Positions 35,396 through 46,256 of a stretch of 64,000 bases of DNA are shown here, in pieces (position 1 is the stretch's first letter; each line of letters opens with the position of its first letter). Position numbers and translations under genes: made by a program. The notes under the pieces were generated by a model, which was not told where the DNA came from, searched no databases, and worked only from the letters and a program-made list of their open reading frames with translations. Source of the DNA: Lobosporangium transversale (taxonomy: Eukaryota; Mortierellomycota; Mortierellomycetes; Mortierellales; Mortierellaceae); assembly GCF_002105155.1 (NCBI RefSeq), contig NW_019029031.1, forward strand, positions 62,001 to 126,000. Reading direction: 5' to 3'.

Positions 35396-35478
35396 CTGAC
35401 AAATCAACAATCATTTTTAGATTAGCAAGATTTTATTAGCAAGATGATCACCTAGGTAGAAGGTTGAAGGAGACTTAC
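35396..35478 (-). other. Probable 5'UTR intron of gene B
   Basis: The minus strand shows TCTACT|GTAAGTCTCC and ...GATTTGTCAG|GTACAATAAAAG just before the ATG. This is an 83-bp intron equivalent to that of gene A. Confidence 0.5.
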
Positions 35479-36079
35479 AGTAGAGTAATTGGGAGCAAGG
35501 AAGGCGTATGGATGGTATAAGTTATGGCAAAGAAGTCGAATGTATGGAAAGATAGAGAATAAAGAAAGAAGAAGAAATAATTGCAAGACGGCAAAGTCCC
35601 CGCGGAGATCGAGAGGAGCACTGCCATTTGATTTGTGATTAAGCGTGCCTCTTGAATAGTAACGCTGCTGGTTATCCCCTTTGTGAATAAAATAACAATA
35701 AAAAAGGGGGGATCAAGGACAACTTTAGCCTTCGTGATCACAAATTTCTCCAAGGAGACAGTTTGTTATGCAGTTTTTTGTTTCGATTAAGGTCGCTATG
35801 CCGTTGGACCAATCCCTTCTCCAACATGCGTTCAGTATGTCAGACTGGTAAGGCTATTCCTTTTTGATTTTTCACCCACTACAACCATGTCCACGCAGGC
35901 TTGACCCGTTCCACTTGCTTCATTGAGACATCTCACACCCGTGTATTTGTAAGCGGTCAAAGGAATAATGGCGTGGGGTCCCAGTGTGCAGTTCACTAGA
36001 TGGCTTGATTTCGATGGCCTTGGAAGAGACATGATGATTCTCAACTATCCAAAATGAAAGTAAAAAAGGTGCAATGCAA
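35479..36079. other. Promoter region of gene B and flank of relict D
   Basis: No protein-like ORF. It contains a poly-A/G patch at 35695-35712 and otherwise mixed sequence. Confidence 0.45.
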
Positions 36080-37176
36080 ACGGATCTTGCTGCTCCTCCT
36101 TTTTGAATCTTGATCAGTCCATCCATAAAGGCATTCATACCCAAGCCTTTGAGCGCATTCACTTCTCCAAACACTCCTCGGGTTACCGTTGATGTGCGCC
36201 AAAGTATGGCTTACATTGGTGTTTCATGATTTGGAATATACAGTAGAGCTTGGAAAGCATAGGATGCACGATACATCAAATGAGGGTCTGTACTCTCTCT
36301 CAGTTCCTTCAAGTAGGCTGCTAATAGTTCATGGAGCTATTCTCATTTTAGACCCGTCACTTGATTGCTGACCATGGGCAACGAACACGTCCTGGATGAC
36401 TTCGTTGACCAAAGCCATGAACAATACCCTGTATTGATCGTAATCGAGAACTGGGGTCAACATTATAACTTCAACGACAGTAGCCTCGGTCTTGATATCA
36501 TCATGAATGAACATAGTAATCACATTTGATGCTAGCAAAGTTGCGAGCTCGCTCTTGCTCATCGTGGTCATCTGATCTGGCCAAAGAACATCTTTGGTAA
36601 GATTTACCGATGGTTGAGGCGCAATAAGAAGCAATACACGAGCTGCTGAACATTATCCAAATGAGAATATGGATGAGGTAGGTTGTATTGAAAGACCACT
36701 TGGGTTATATCATGGTCAAATATACCTGTGGGAACGATTGCAATGCTGTTTGTTGTTGCGTTCCCCAGACCTTTAATCATCTCCTTCAAGCTGATGTTAC
36801 TGTTGCCGTTGATATCCTGATTGTTGTTGTTACTGTTAATAGAACCACCAACTTGTGATGACTCTCGATGGATTAAGTTACTCTCTTTTGGGTCTACCCC
36901 TATTTTACTGCTTTCGAATAAGCGAGCCGTTTCATTGTAAGCTGAGGTGATACTTTGGCATAGTACTTTGTCTCCATTAAAAGTGGGGGAGACAAGATTA
37001 TTTGTCTCAGATCGCTTGATCCGAGGCAGCGCAAAGTTGGCATCAAGACACGGTTCCATAAGGATGTTATGATCATTGTCTTTCCTGCGAGTGCTCTCCA
37101 TGTAAAGATTAAAAAGCCTCAAAGCCTTTGATGGCGTAAGGACGCCTAGTATCGAAGTATAAGTGGCACCAAACAT
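36080..37176 (-). pseudogene. STAND relict D: N-terminal helical region only
   Basis: It begins MFGATYTSILGVLTPSKALR, then LFNLYMESTRRKDNDHNILM, like pseudogene C. After an Asn-rich linker the frame breaks, and it continues at about 36360-36600 (VVEVIMLTPVLDYDQYRVLF) and 36080-36350 (GVFGEVNALKGLGMNAFMDG). Stops, frameshifts and missing segments separate these parts. For example, the stretch matching gene B between PVLDFDQYRTLL and the LKELKDSSDPH region is largely gone. No NACHT, pentapeptide or WD40 sequence follows. Parts matching LYIPNDETTMQAMLRRT carry an in-frame stop. Confidence 0.75.
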
Positions 37177-37421
37177 TGGTTCCTGTCCTTCTTTATTTCT
37201 TTCGGTTATTGTCTGTTAATTTTCAGTGAACCGTTTCAAGCGACCGTATTGATCAGCAGTCTTTGTTATTAGAACTCCTTTATTTTATCATGGATAGTCT
37301 CCTCGTGGGATCTTCTCTTTTCTGATTTTACGTGAATATTTTCATTAAGATGTTCCTGCTCTTATCATTAACTCTGGGAGAGTATGATACATCACGTCTT
37401 CTTGTATGCTTCCATACAATG

Positions 37422-37471
<50 letters not shown>

Positions 37472-38279
37472 TCATTCTACACATGTAGTTACAAAAAACA
37501 TATCTCATATAATAAAGGCAAATATCCAAACAAAAGATTTTTTTTTTTAAACCTGCTGGAGAACTGGTTGTGGTAGATGTTGGTCCCAGATCTCTCTTTT
37601 TAATATTAATAAAAGTAGACAATCTGCTTCAAGGGGCCAACGTTTTAATACCAATGTGGGCTAATGCATCAAAACAAGATCCTTCCCCCTCCCATCCATT
37701 TAAGATTCAAGCTGGAGATGTTAACATTGATGGCTGACTTTGGGATTTTATTCTAAACGATCTGGAGGCTGATAAGGAGTTTGGAAGAGGCCTCGTCTTT
37801 GAGGATTCCTATGCAATAGATCTTTTTTTTTTTTTTTTTTTTTCCAGTGCATAAATAAATAGTGTGAAAGGCTGAAAGGATTGGAAGACTGTCAGGAATG
37901 TTTTTACTGGTGGTGCGCTTTATTGACTTATGCAATTACAAACTACAGATTTCAAGACAACAACAATCACTATCATCACCAACTATGAAGATTTAAAAAA
38001 AAAAAAAAAGAAAAAAAAGAAAAAAAAAACCTATGATTACAATACTTCATTTTTTTTGTTGTTTTTTAAGTTGGTATTTTACAATGAGACGACTAATACA
38101 CACTGAAAGAGGGGGTGGCGAAAAAAGAAAAAAAAAAAAAAATAAAGATGTTGAGGAGGGAGTATAAAGATAAGAGTGTGACCATTTCTTGTAGTACAGA
38201 GTTGAAGTAGCAAATTATTACGTCCCCACGCTTGTCTTTCCAAATTAGGACGCGTCCATTCTCAGTTGACCACACCCAA
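37177..38279. other. Intergenic with the longest homopolymer of the window
   Basis: A run of 48 A lies at 37422-37469, with shorter A/T runs at 37820-37843 and near 38110-38140. No ORF beyond homopolymer translations. Confidence 0.6.
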
Positions 38280-41200
38280 TCATCCAGCGACAGGTGCTGC
38301 GCTCTGACCATTCGTTGAATTTACTGAACTACCAGCGCCTCCAACATTCACTGGACGCAGTCCGCCCCCAACAAAGAATTCAAGCTCTTGAAGCTTACTT
38401 TTTGTAGTTGGATATCGACACATTGGGCAAATCTTTTTTGTTTCCAATGCTTGGAGGATACATCCTCGGCAGAACGCATGTCCACATCGAACCATCGTCG
38501 GTACATTCATTACCTCCATACAGATACTACAACGGAGGTTCTGTCGAGCCCAACTCTCCATTCCCGTCTTCACCGTCACGTCTACCACTGACACGGCTAC
38601 ATTCTCGCGCTTTGGGCTCCCGAGTGGTTTGAGTGGTTGCGTGCGAGAGCTTGATGAGGCTCCATTGCTTGTAGAAGGTGCCGTCCGTGATGAAGCGCGT
38701 GACCTTGGCGGGGAAGGACTAAGAATCAGCGGGACAGGCGAAGGACGCCGAGCTACAGGACTGAATCGATAACTCCTTGACTGTGGTGTAGCACTTCGCC
38801 GAGAGGTTGTTGGGAACGGGCTCATACGTGCTTCAAAAGAATACGACCGTGACTCAAATGGCGGTGAGCGAGCCTGGCAAGATGGGGTGCGCCGTGTTTG
38901 AGCCGAGCGGGGTGGAGGTGGTGGTGGCGTGAAAACGTTTTCGTTTCGGAGGTTCAAAATCCAATTAACTTCTTCCGAAACTTGTTGATCTGTGATACCT
39001 TCATCTTCAGCCTCGGTCTCGGCCGCAATCTGAACCTGTGAGCCTGGGATCTCTTCTACATCGCTCTCACTTTCTGCATCATCGTAGTCAATTTGAGTAA
39101 GATGGTCCTCAAGAATCACTGCATCTTCCAGCTGGCGCTGACGCTGACCTTCTAGATATTGGTCATTATCTTCAGCGTTGCGCTCTGGAGACAGGATAAG
39201 CTGAACCGGTCCACGTGCCCATGGATGGCGAGGATCCAACTGAACCTCACGCACTTCATTGTCAATACGGATAGTGTCATTTCCATAGCGATCCTCCTGT
39301 GATTGTGCTTCCTCATCTTCATCGTCATCTGGAATTTCATGCACGTCGACTGAGCTCATCGAGAGGTTAAGCCGCCTAGATTGACTCCTTTCCATGGACT
39401 CGGAAGACCTGGAGACAAGTCTTTGTAGCGTTGGAAGGCTGAATGAGTGTTGGGGATTCAATCCAGCTACTCGTGGCAGAGAGTCACCACGAGGATAGCT
39501 GGATCGTCTTTCTGGACGAGTCAAATCAATTACCTCAAGAATCTCCTCTACTTCAGGATCATCTACAGGTCTATTGGCAACATTGCGCGAACCAGACCTT
39601 GAATGTGGTGTTGTTTCAGATGGCTCCTGTCTGTTTAAAGGTTGCGAATGCTGTGTTCCTTGACGAATTGTCTGGGGGGTAATGGTGCGGTCTGAATCCA
39701 GAGACACATGTGATGCGCTAGGGGATGGTTCACGTCTTCCTAACGATCCATTGTGGGTGTTTGCGACTACTGACGGTGCTGGAGAGCCACCATAAACCTC
39801 AACCACACTGTCCTGATCATCCACTTGATCTGAAGAAACATCAGCATCGTACCGCCGATCGTCAACCAGACCTTGAGAATACTCGGTCTTGCCAATAAAT
39901 CCTTCGTCTTCATCATTCTCATCATCCCCGATGATGATTGGAAATCTATCTAGAGTTGATAATTGACTACCAATGTGGACTCCAGTATCTTCGTTTTCAT
40001 TGTCATCATCGTCCAAATCGTAAACTCTTGGATGCTTTGGAGCATGTTTTTCCTTTTCACTACGAGATGGCCCTGACTGTGTCACTAGTTGTGTATTTGA
40101 AAAATAAGGTTCTTGATGATCATTATCCATTGACTTAATCGAGGGCGGTGAGGCAGCCATGGAGGGAATAGAGGAGGGTGGTGTAGAGGATGTTGAAACA
40201 GAATGGGAAGGTGTGGACGCGCGTGGGCCAGGGGTGCTAGCACGAGACGCGCGTGCGGTCGTTACATCGTCAGAATGCTTGCGCTTTCGGACAGGTTGAA
40301 ATCTCGAGGACAAGTCGGTATGAAGAGACAGGTCCATGGGATGGGATTGTACATCTACTAAGTAGGGTGTGAAAAGTATACAAGTCAGTCAAAAGACTTT
40401 TTTTTTTTTTTTTTTTTTTTGTTGTTGTTGTTGTTGTTGTTGTGAAAGCTATTCAAATGCTTATCGATACGGTTTGCTTATTTTGGACCAAGCGGCGTAA
40501 AGCAACACAAAATACATCACAACGCGTCAGTGTGCAACATCGTAGGATGACGAGATGTACGTCAAATAAACATCCGCGTCTGTATTCAAATATCAACCGA
40601 TCGCATTGGCTGTTGGTCATTCTCATCAACCCAACCAGGCCAAAAATATCCTAGTCGGTGAACCTTGTAAGCCAAGAGTAATTTCCTCAAGCGCATAAAT
40701 CAATGTTCTGTTGATGGATCATGACCATTATGCCACACACAGCGCAAGAACAATTCTCTTTTGACTCTGCTCTTTTTCACTCTGAGACAAGAATGATAAA
40801 GGGAAAAGAAAAAAAAAAAAAAAAAAAAAAAAAAAAGGAAATAAAAAGAAAAGGCTTAAAAGGGAGAAAAGGAGAAAGAAAAAGGCTCCTGATTTTGGAT
40901 TTTGTTGACACTGATGGGGAAGACAAAGCTGCTTTTTGTTTGCTGAATATTGAGTCATAAAGATCGGATAATTTTAGTTGCCACCACATAATTTTTTTTT
41001 TGTTGTTGTTGCTTTCTTCCCGTTGTGTTGCTCTGATGGCGGTGTTTAGTGTTTATTGTTGGTTGCATTGTTGTGTGTATGGAAGGGAATAGAGAGGCGC
41101 GTGTGTTCAATATTGTGCATGGATGCGTGTGGATATTGCCAGATGGCCAGATGAGGAAAAGGAAAGGAGAGAAAAGATCAAAGGCGAGAAGGGGGGGACA

Positions 41201-41757
41201 TGATGCGTGTGGGGGGAGAAGGAGGGAGGGAAGAATGAATGTGGTAGTTTAAAAAGCAAGGAAGGGGGGGGGGCGGCAAAAGAGGGTCAAGCGAAATTGT
41301 CGTATAAAAAAAAAAAAAAAAAGTGAAAAGAAAAAAGACATTGACAAGCAAGTGTTACATCCACAAAAGGCCGTTCTGCTTCTGCTACTTGTGCCTGTCC
41401 AAGCCTTTTTATTAGTCTTTTTCTGTCTCTCTCTTTCTCTCCTGCTCTCTCTGCTTGTCTTTTTTGCCTTTTTGCCTTTGGGGTGAAGAAGCAAACCGCA
41501 GCCTGACGCATCGTCGAAAAGGAAATCGAGTGCACAGCGAGCGAAAAAGGTAAAAATAATTAAAAGACAGCGACAGAAGAGTGGGCAGCAAGAGAGTCAA
41601 AGAGAAACATGGATTAATAATAATAAAAAGCATTAAAAAATAAAATAAAATAAATAAAGTAAAATAAAGAAAGAAGAGTCGATTGATGGGAAAATGGAAA
41701 GGAAGGCTTTGGAAGAGAGTTGAAAGATGAAGAAGAGAGGGGAGAAAAAAAAGAAGG

Positions 41758-41788
<31 letters not shown>

Positions 41789-42128
41789 GTATAAAATTAC
41801 CCTTGAAGTTCTCCGGAGAAGACGAAGGATGTGACAATATTGTTGTTGCTGCCTTTGTTTGTACCAAAGACAATGGAACTGACAATGGCAATGATGATGA
41901 GACTTCATCATCTTGTCTGCTACGTTTCCTAGCCTTGCCCTTGTCGACAGTAGGAATGTCCCAATGAGGGTCTTTGTCTTTGTCCGCTTCCTTGTCCTGG
42001 TCCGGGGTCAAACTCGTCCTGGTCTTGTCCTCAATCATGGAAGTGTCATGGAGCGCAGCACGAGTGCTGACCAGGGACTCCAACCCCGGAGCTCCTCCAG
42101 TAGTGGCGGGAGAGTGGGGGGAGACCAT
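38280..42128 (-). CDS. RING-finger protein with SUMO-interacting-like motif (STUbL-like E3 ligase)
   Basis: The main exon (38280-40357) encodes a long acidic Ser/Pro-rich disordered region and a C-terminal C3HC4 RING: CSICMEVMNVPTMVRCGHAF, then CRGCILQALETKKICPMC. Upstream lies EEILEVIDLTRPE; VIDLT is a classic SUMO-interacting core, as in RNF4/Slx8-type SUMO-targeted ubiquitin ligases, which also have C-terminal RINGs. An ATG at 40337 could start the protein. An exon-like ORF at 41801-42128 (MVSPHSPATTGG...) ends in a phase-1 GTAATT donor and fits an acceptor at 40357, giving FKVDVQSHPMDL and about 801 residues, but that needs a 1443-bp intron. The RING is certain; the first exon is tentative. 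E3 activity and SUMO binding are inferred. Confidence 0.7.
40419..40442 (-). repeat. (GTT)n microsatellite after a T-run
   Basis: About eight GTT units directly following a 22-T run, in the upstream region or long intron of the RING gene. Confidence 0.75.
41185..41280 (+). other. G-rich tract with G-quadruplex potential
   Basis: Runs of 7, 6, 3, 3 and about 9 G occur within 90 bp on the plus strand (41191 onward, ending AAGGGGGGGGGGCGG). It lies within the putative long intron of the RING gene, so the transcript would carry the C-rich complement. Confidence 0.5.
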
Positions 42129-43089
42129 GGTTGCTCACGAAGAAGTGAACGATTGAAAGGAAAAGAGTGAGAGAGAGAGCGACTTTTGGAATGGAGGGGG
42201 TGAGTTGCGGAGGAAAAGAGAAGAGAGAGAGAGGGAGAAAAAGAGAGAACAAAAAATAGGTCTGAAAGTTATGGGAGAAAATACAGAGAGGGACATTAAA
42301 AATTTTTTTTTGGAGTGCCAGGAAGATGTGGGACACGGACAAAAAAACAAGGATAGAAAGCATGAAGAAGGGAAAAGAAGAGAAAAATAAGGAATAAAAA
42401 GACTCTTCTGTGCTTCACATCCAAAAGTCTCCTTGGCTCTTCCATCCTTAGTCTCACTCTTTCATCCTTTGTCTCTCTTCCAAAAGGATGCTTCCGTTTG
42501 ATTACAAAACAACGATAAAAATTAAAAAAAAGGCGGCAAAAAGATAGAAAGGCTTGCTTTGCCCCCAATTGGTCAACGCAAAATGGAAATGACAGTTGTT
42601 CTTGTCATCTACTTGGCATTGCCGTATTAAATACATGGATTAGAAACTGAAAGTGTCATCAACATTATTTTTTTATTTGTTAATGCGTGGATGTGGTCTG
42701 TTTAATAAATGTTTATGTATTCATCGTATTCATAAACACTCCCATCGTCTTTATTCAATTTATGCCTCTCCATCCCTATTTGCAGTGCAGTAGTTTGTTT
42801 TGGTCCTGTGAGAGAGCCTTTTTTTACTTTTGTTTTGATTGATTACGCTGATTTATGCAAGTAAATCCAAATTCTATTGACAGAATAGAGTAGAGCCACG
42901 AGTGCGATGACTTGATGAGTTGAAGGGGTTGTTGCAGTTCAGTTCAAACAAAGAAAGAGCCTTTTTTGAATTGGTGGCAAATGACTACAGTGCAATCCAC
43001 GTGCACTTATCTGAGGATGCAAATGTTTATTGATGATTCGATAATGTTGACAATAATAACGATGGTAATATTAAGCGCTATACTGCCTT
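42129..43089. other. Intergenic, RING promoter and ADE2 3' flank
   Basis: A GA-rich stretch at 42165-42300 lies upstream of the exon-like ORF of the RING gene. The rest is AT-rich with no supported gene. Confidence 0.5.
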
Positions 43090-45036
43090 TCAATGCTTGA
43101 TATATTCATATTTCTCCCAACCAACACGATCCAAAGTATCAATCTTTGTAAGGACTTCCTTCTCCATGGTATCCTGATACTTGATCATCTTTTCCAGATA
43201 AGAAGGAATAAAACTTCCAAGCATACGCACAGCCAACAAAGCTGCATTTGTACTATTGTTGATTGCGACCGTCGCTACTGGAACACCACGCTAAAAAGTA
43301 ATGAAAATAATATTATTATTAATAACTATAGTAGTAATAATAAATAGTTTTTTTTTTTTTTTAGGCTTTTCATCATAGAATAGACTCATATGAAATTACT
43401 TACAGGCATCTGAACAATAGAATGCAATGAATCAACACCGTCCAATGTACTTCCGCGAACAGGAACACCAATGACAGGAAGAGGTGTCAATGCCGCGACC
43501 ATGCCAGGCAAGTGAGCAGCGCCACCAGCACCGGCAATGATCACCTTGATTCCACGTTTATGTGCCATACGTCCAAAATGATACATCCTTTCAGGTGTCC
43601 TGTGTGCTGATACCAAGGACAACTCAAAAGGGACCGAAAGCTTTGTCAAGATCTGAGCTGCTGCCTCCATCACCTTCAAGTCACTGTCTGATCCCATGAC
43701 AATAGAGACTAATGGATCAAGATTGAAGGGCGACTCATCCTTCGGATCCATGGCCATGACCATAGGCAAGAGGCGGTCATGAACTTCCTGCATCGAATCT
43801 CCAACCACAGTGATATGGCCCATCTTGCGTCCGGCCTTGCATTCCTTTTTACCGTACAGATGAGTTGTAGCGCCGGGTGCACTATATGCGAGCTTACAGG
43901 CTTCATAGGTCTTTTCACCAGCTCCCAAGATGTTCAGCATACCAGCTGCCTGAACCTTCATCTCAGTTGATCCAAGAGGAAGACCAAGAATGGCCCGAAG
44001 GTGGTTCTCAAACTGGGACGTGTGTGAAGCTTCAATTGTGTAATGTCCTGAATTGTGGGGACGAGGAGCAATCTCGTTTAACAGGATCTGACCTATCGTT
44101 CAAAGAAATTTAAACCAAATTTTAGTGTCAGGAGTTTGGACTGCTGTAATGACTCATTCTCTACACTGTTCCGAGGAAGAAGAAAAAAAAAAAAAAAAAA
44201 AAAAAAAAGCCTGCCTTACCATCCTTCATCAAGAACATCTCGACACCAAAAATACCGGCTCCAGTGAAGCTCGAGATAGCATTCTCAGCAACCTTGCGAG
44301 CTCTCTCTTGAATTGAAGTAGAGAAAGATTCATCTGAAGTGCCACTCAATCCACGTCCCACCTGAGCAGGCGCAAAAACAAGATGGCAAATGCTGTTTTT
44401 GTGCACTGTCTCAACCACAGGGTAGGAACGCACCTCTCCGGTGACAGATCGGACAACCATCACCGCCAACTCGCGATCAAACTTTGCCCAGCGTTCAGCA
44501 TACAGAGGCACACCTGGAGCAAGCTTTGATCGTGCATCCTGAAGATCCTCCTCTGATCGAACCACATAGTTGCCCCTACCATCGTAAGCCAATGTCTTTG
44601 CCTTGAGCATAAAGGGGTATCCAAACTCTTGCCCAGCCCTCTCAATTGCTGCCTGATCAGGGCAGTCGAGTGAATCGGCGAGAGGGATGTTGTGCTTGGA
44701 AAGATGTTGCTTCTGAAGATATTTATCTTGGATCAAAGAGATGGTGGCTGGCGTTGGGTGAATAGCCTTACCACTGGCCTCAAGCTCCTTGAGAACTTCA
44801 GTATCGACATGCTCAATCTCGACAGTGATAACATCGACCGAAGCAGCGAGCTCACGGATCTTGACAGGATCCTTGAAGGAGCCTTCAATATGAGTTTGGA
44901 AAGCGTTTACCTGCTTTGCTGGTGCGTCGACTGGCTCATCCAAAATCGTAAGCGAGATATTAAGGCGGGAAGCAGCCTCCTGGACCATACGTCCAAGCTG
45001 TCCTCCTCCGAGAATGCCAACCTTACGAGACTCCAT
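43090..45036 (-). CDS. ADE2: Phosphoribosylaminoimidazole carboxylase (AIR carboxylase), PurK-PurE fusion
   Basis: Three exons (44220-45036, 43404-44092, 43090-43290) join in phase to about 568 residues; yeast Ade2 has 571. The N-terminal PurK-like ATP-grasp part starts [20 protein letters not shown] and includes [25 protein letters not shown] and, across intron 1, [21 protein letters not shown]. The C-terminal PurE-like part shows [28 protein letters not shown] and [14 protein letters not shown], and ends with [20 protein letters not shown]. The enzyme carboxylates aminoimidazole ribonucleotide to CAIR in purine synthesis in the cytosol. Intron 1 has a sense-strand T-run near its donor. Divergent from the subtilisin gene. 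Confidence 0.96.
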
Positions 45037-46256
45037 TGTAATGATTGAATGAGGGAGGGAGGTGAATGGAACAGAATGTTGTTGGGGAAGAGATTCGATT
45101 TGGGCAAGATAAAGTTTTACAAAAAAAAATTCTTATTTAGTCCATTTGCGGGGAAACAAGCTGGTCACGGGACTTCAAGACAAAGCTTTCTCCTTGTTTG
45201 TATTCTTGTATTCTTTGTCTGATAATTATAACAAAAAAAAATGTATTCTTTGTCTGATCGAAGTGCAGTAATGCACACGGGTGTGCCTGTATCGAATATA
45301 ATTATAGAACTGCTTCCACAGCGCCTGATATTTGGAATTACTCCAGGTTGTTGCGTTCAGACTTTATTTTGTTTTCGGTAAAAGTTTATCCTGACAAGTT
45401 TTCTAATGAGACAACAAGTAATAAAGCTCGATACTTTAACCGTACGAGCTCATTCCTGTGATAGGATAACAAAAAAAAAAACTATTTGAACGAATTGTAT
45501 TGATCCAAATGAAGCCGTCAAAGCAGTGCAAGGATGAATTTGTTGGCAGTGCGCTTGCAAAAACACGAAATGCGCGACACGAAGTGGGGCGCAAAGACAT
45601 TTGCGGTCATTACAAAATTTCAACTTTATTTGCTAGGAAAAGTGGTGACTGTTTTGTGGCCGTGTCAAAAAGATAATGAGCTCATATAATTATGGCACAC
45701 GGCGAAAGCTGCGGTTGCATTACTTTGTCCCTCTTCTCTCCAAATTCATCAGCTCCACTTTCCTCTCAACTCACTCGTTTTTCTCTTTGTACTTTCTTTT
45801 TTTTTTTTTTTTTTTTCTTCTACGGCGTTGTTGTAAACCCTTGGTATGTCTATTTTTTTTTTTATTTTTATTTTTTCTAATGTCTTGCTCGTCGCCATTG
45901 TCCAATGGAGAAGGGTGTCATTCTGTAATTCTGCGCAAACGAATAACCAAAGCGATATCGAGAATAGAATGTTTTATACTAACAGCCATATCTGTCTTAT
46001 TTTCTCCAACTCCTCCTTCAAACTGCTATTTCCCTTGGGCTGGACGCTGTTTTGGCATTGTATCTGTCTACTCAACCCAAAATGCCTCGACCGAAACCTC
46101 TTCACTCTTTCTTTTTTATCTTCGTGTAAATATAAATACTTTTTTTTTTTTTTTTTTTTTTTTTTTCTGTTCTCATCTACCAGCCAGCTTTTCAGAAAAC
46201 AATCCAAGCAGCACTTCTACTTGTTCTACTTTTATTTTATTTTTATTTGACGCAAC
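45037..46256. other. Divergent intergenic region, ADE2 / subtilisin
   Basis: 1.2 kb with T-runs at about 45805-45826 and 46140-46167, the latter about 90 bp before the subtilisin ATG. ORFs crossing it are homopolymer translations. It is probably the promoter and 5'UTR of both genes. Confidence 0.5.

Noticed and set aside
37332-37550. ORF containing a poly-Lys stretch
   Set aside because: Translation of the 48-A homopolymer, not a gene.
41249-41535. Minus-strand ORFs with basic RQAERAGEKERDRKR sequence
   Set aside because: They arise from a GA-rich repeat, have no conserved motif, and lie within the putative RING intron.
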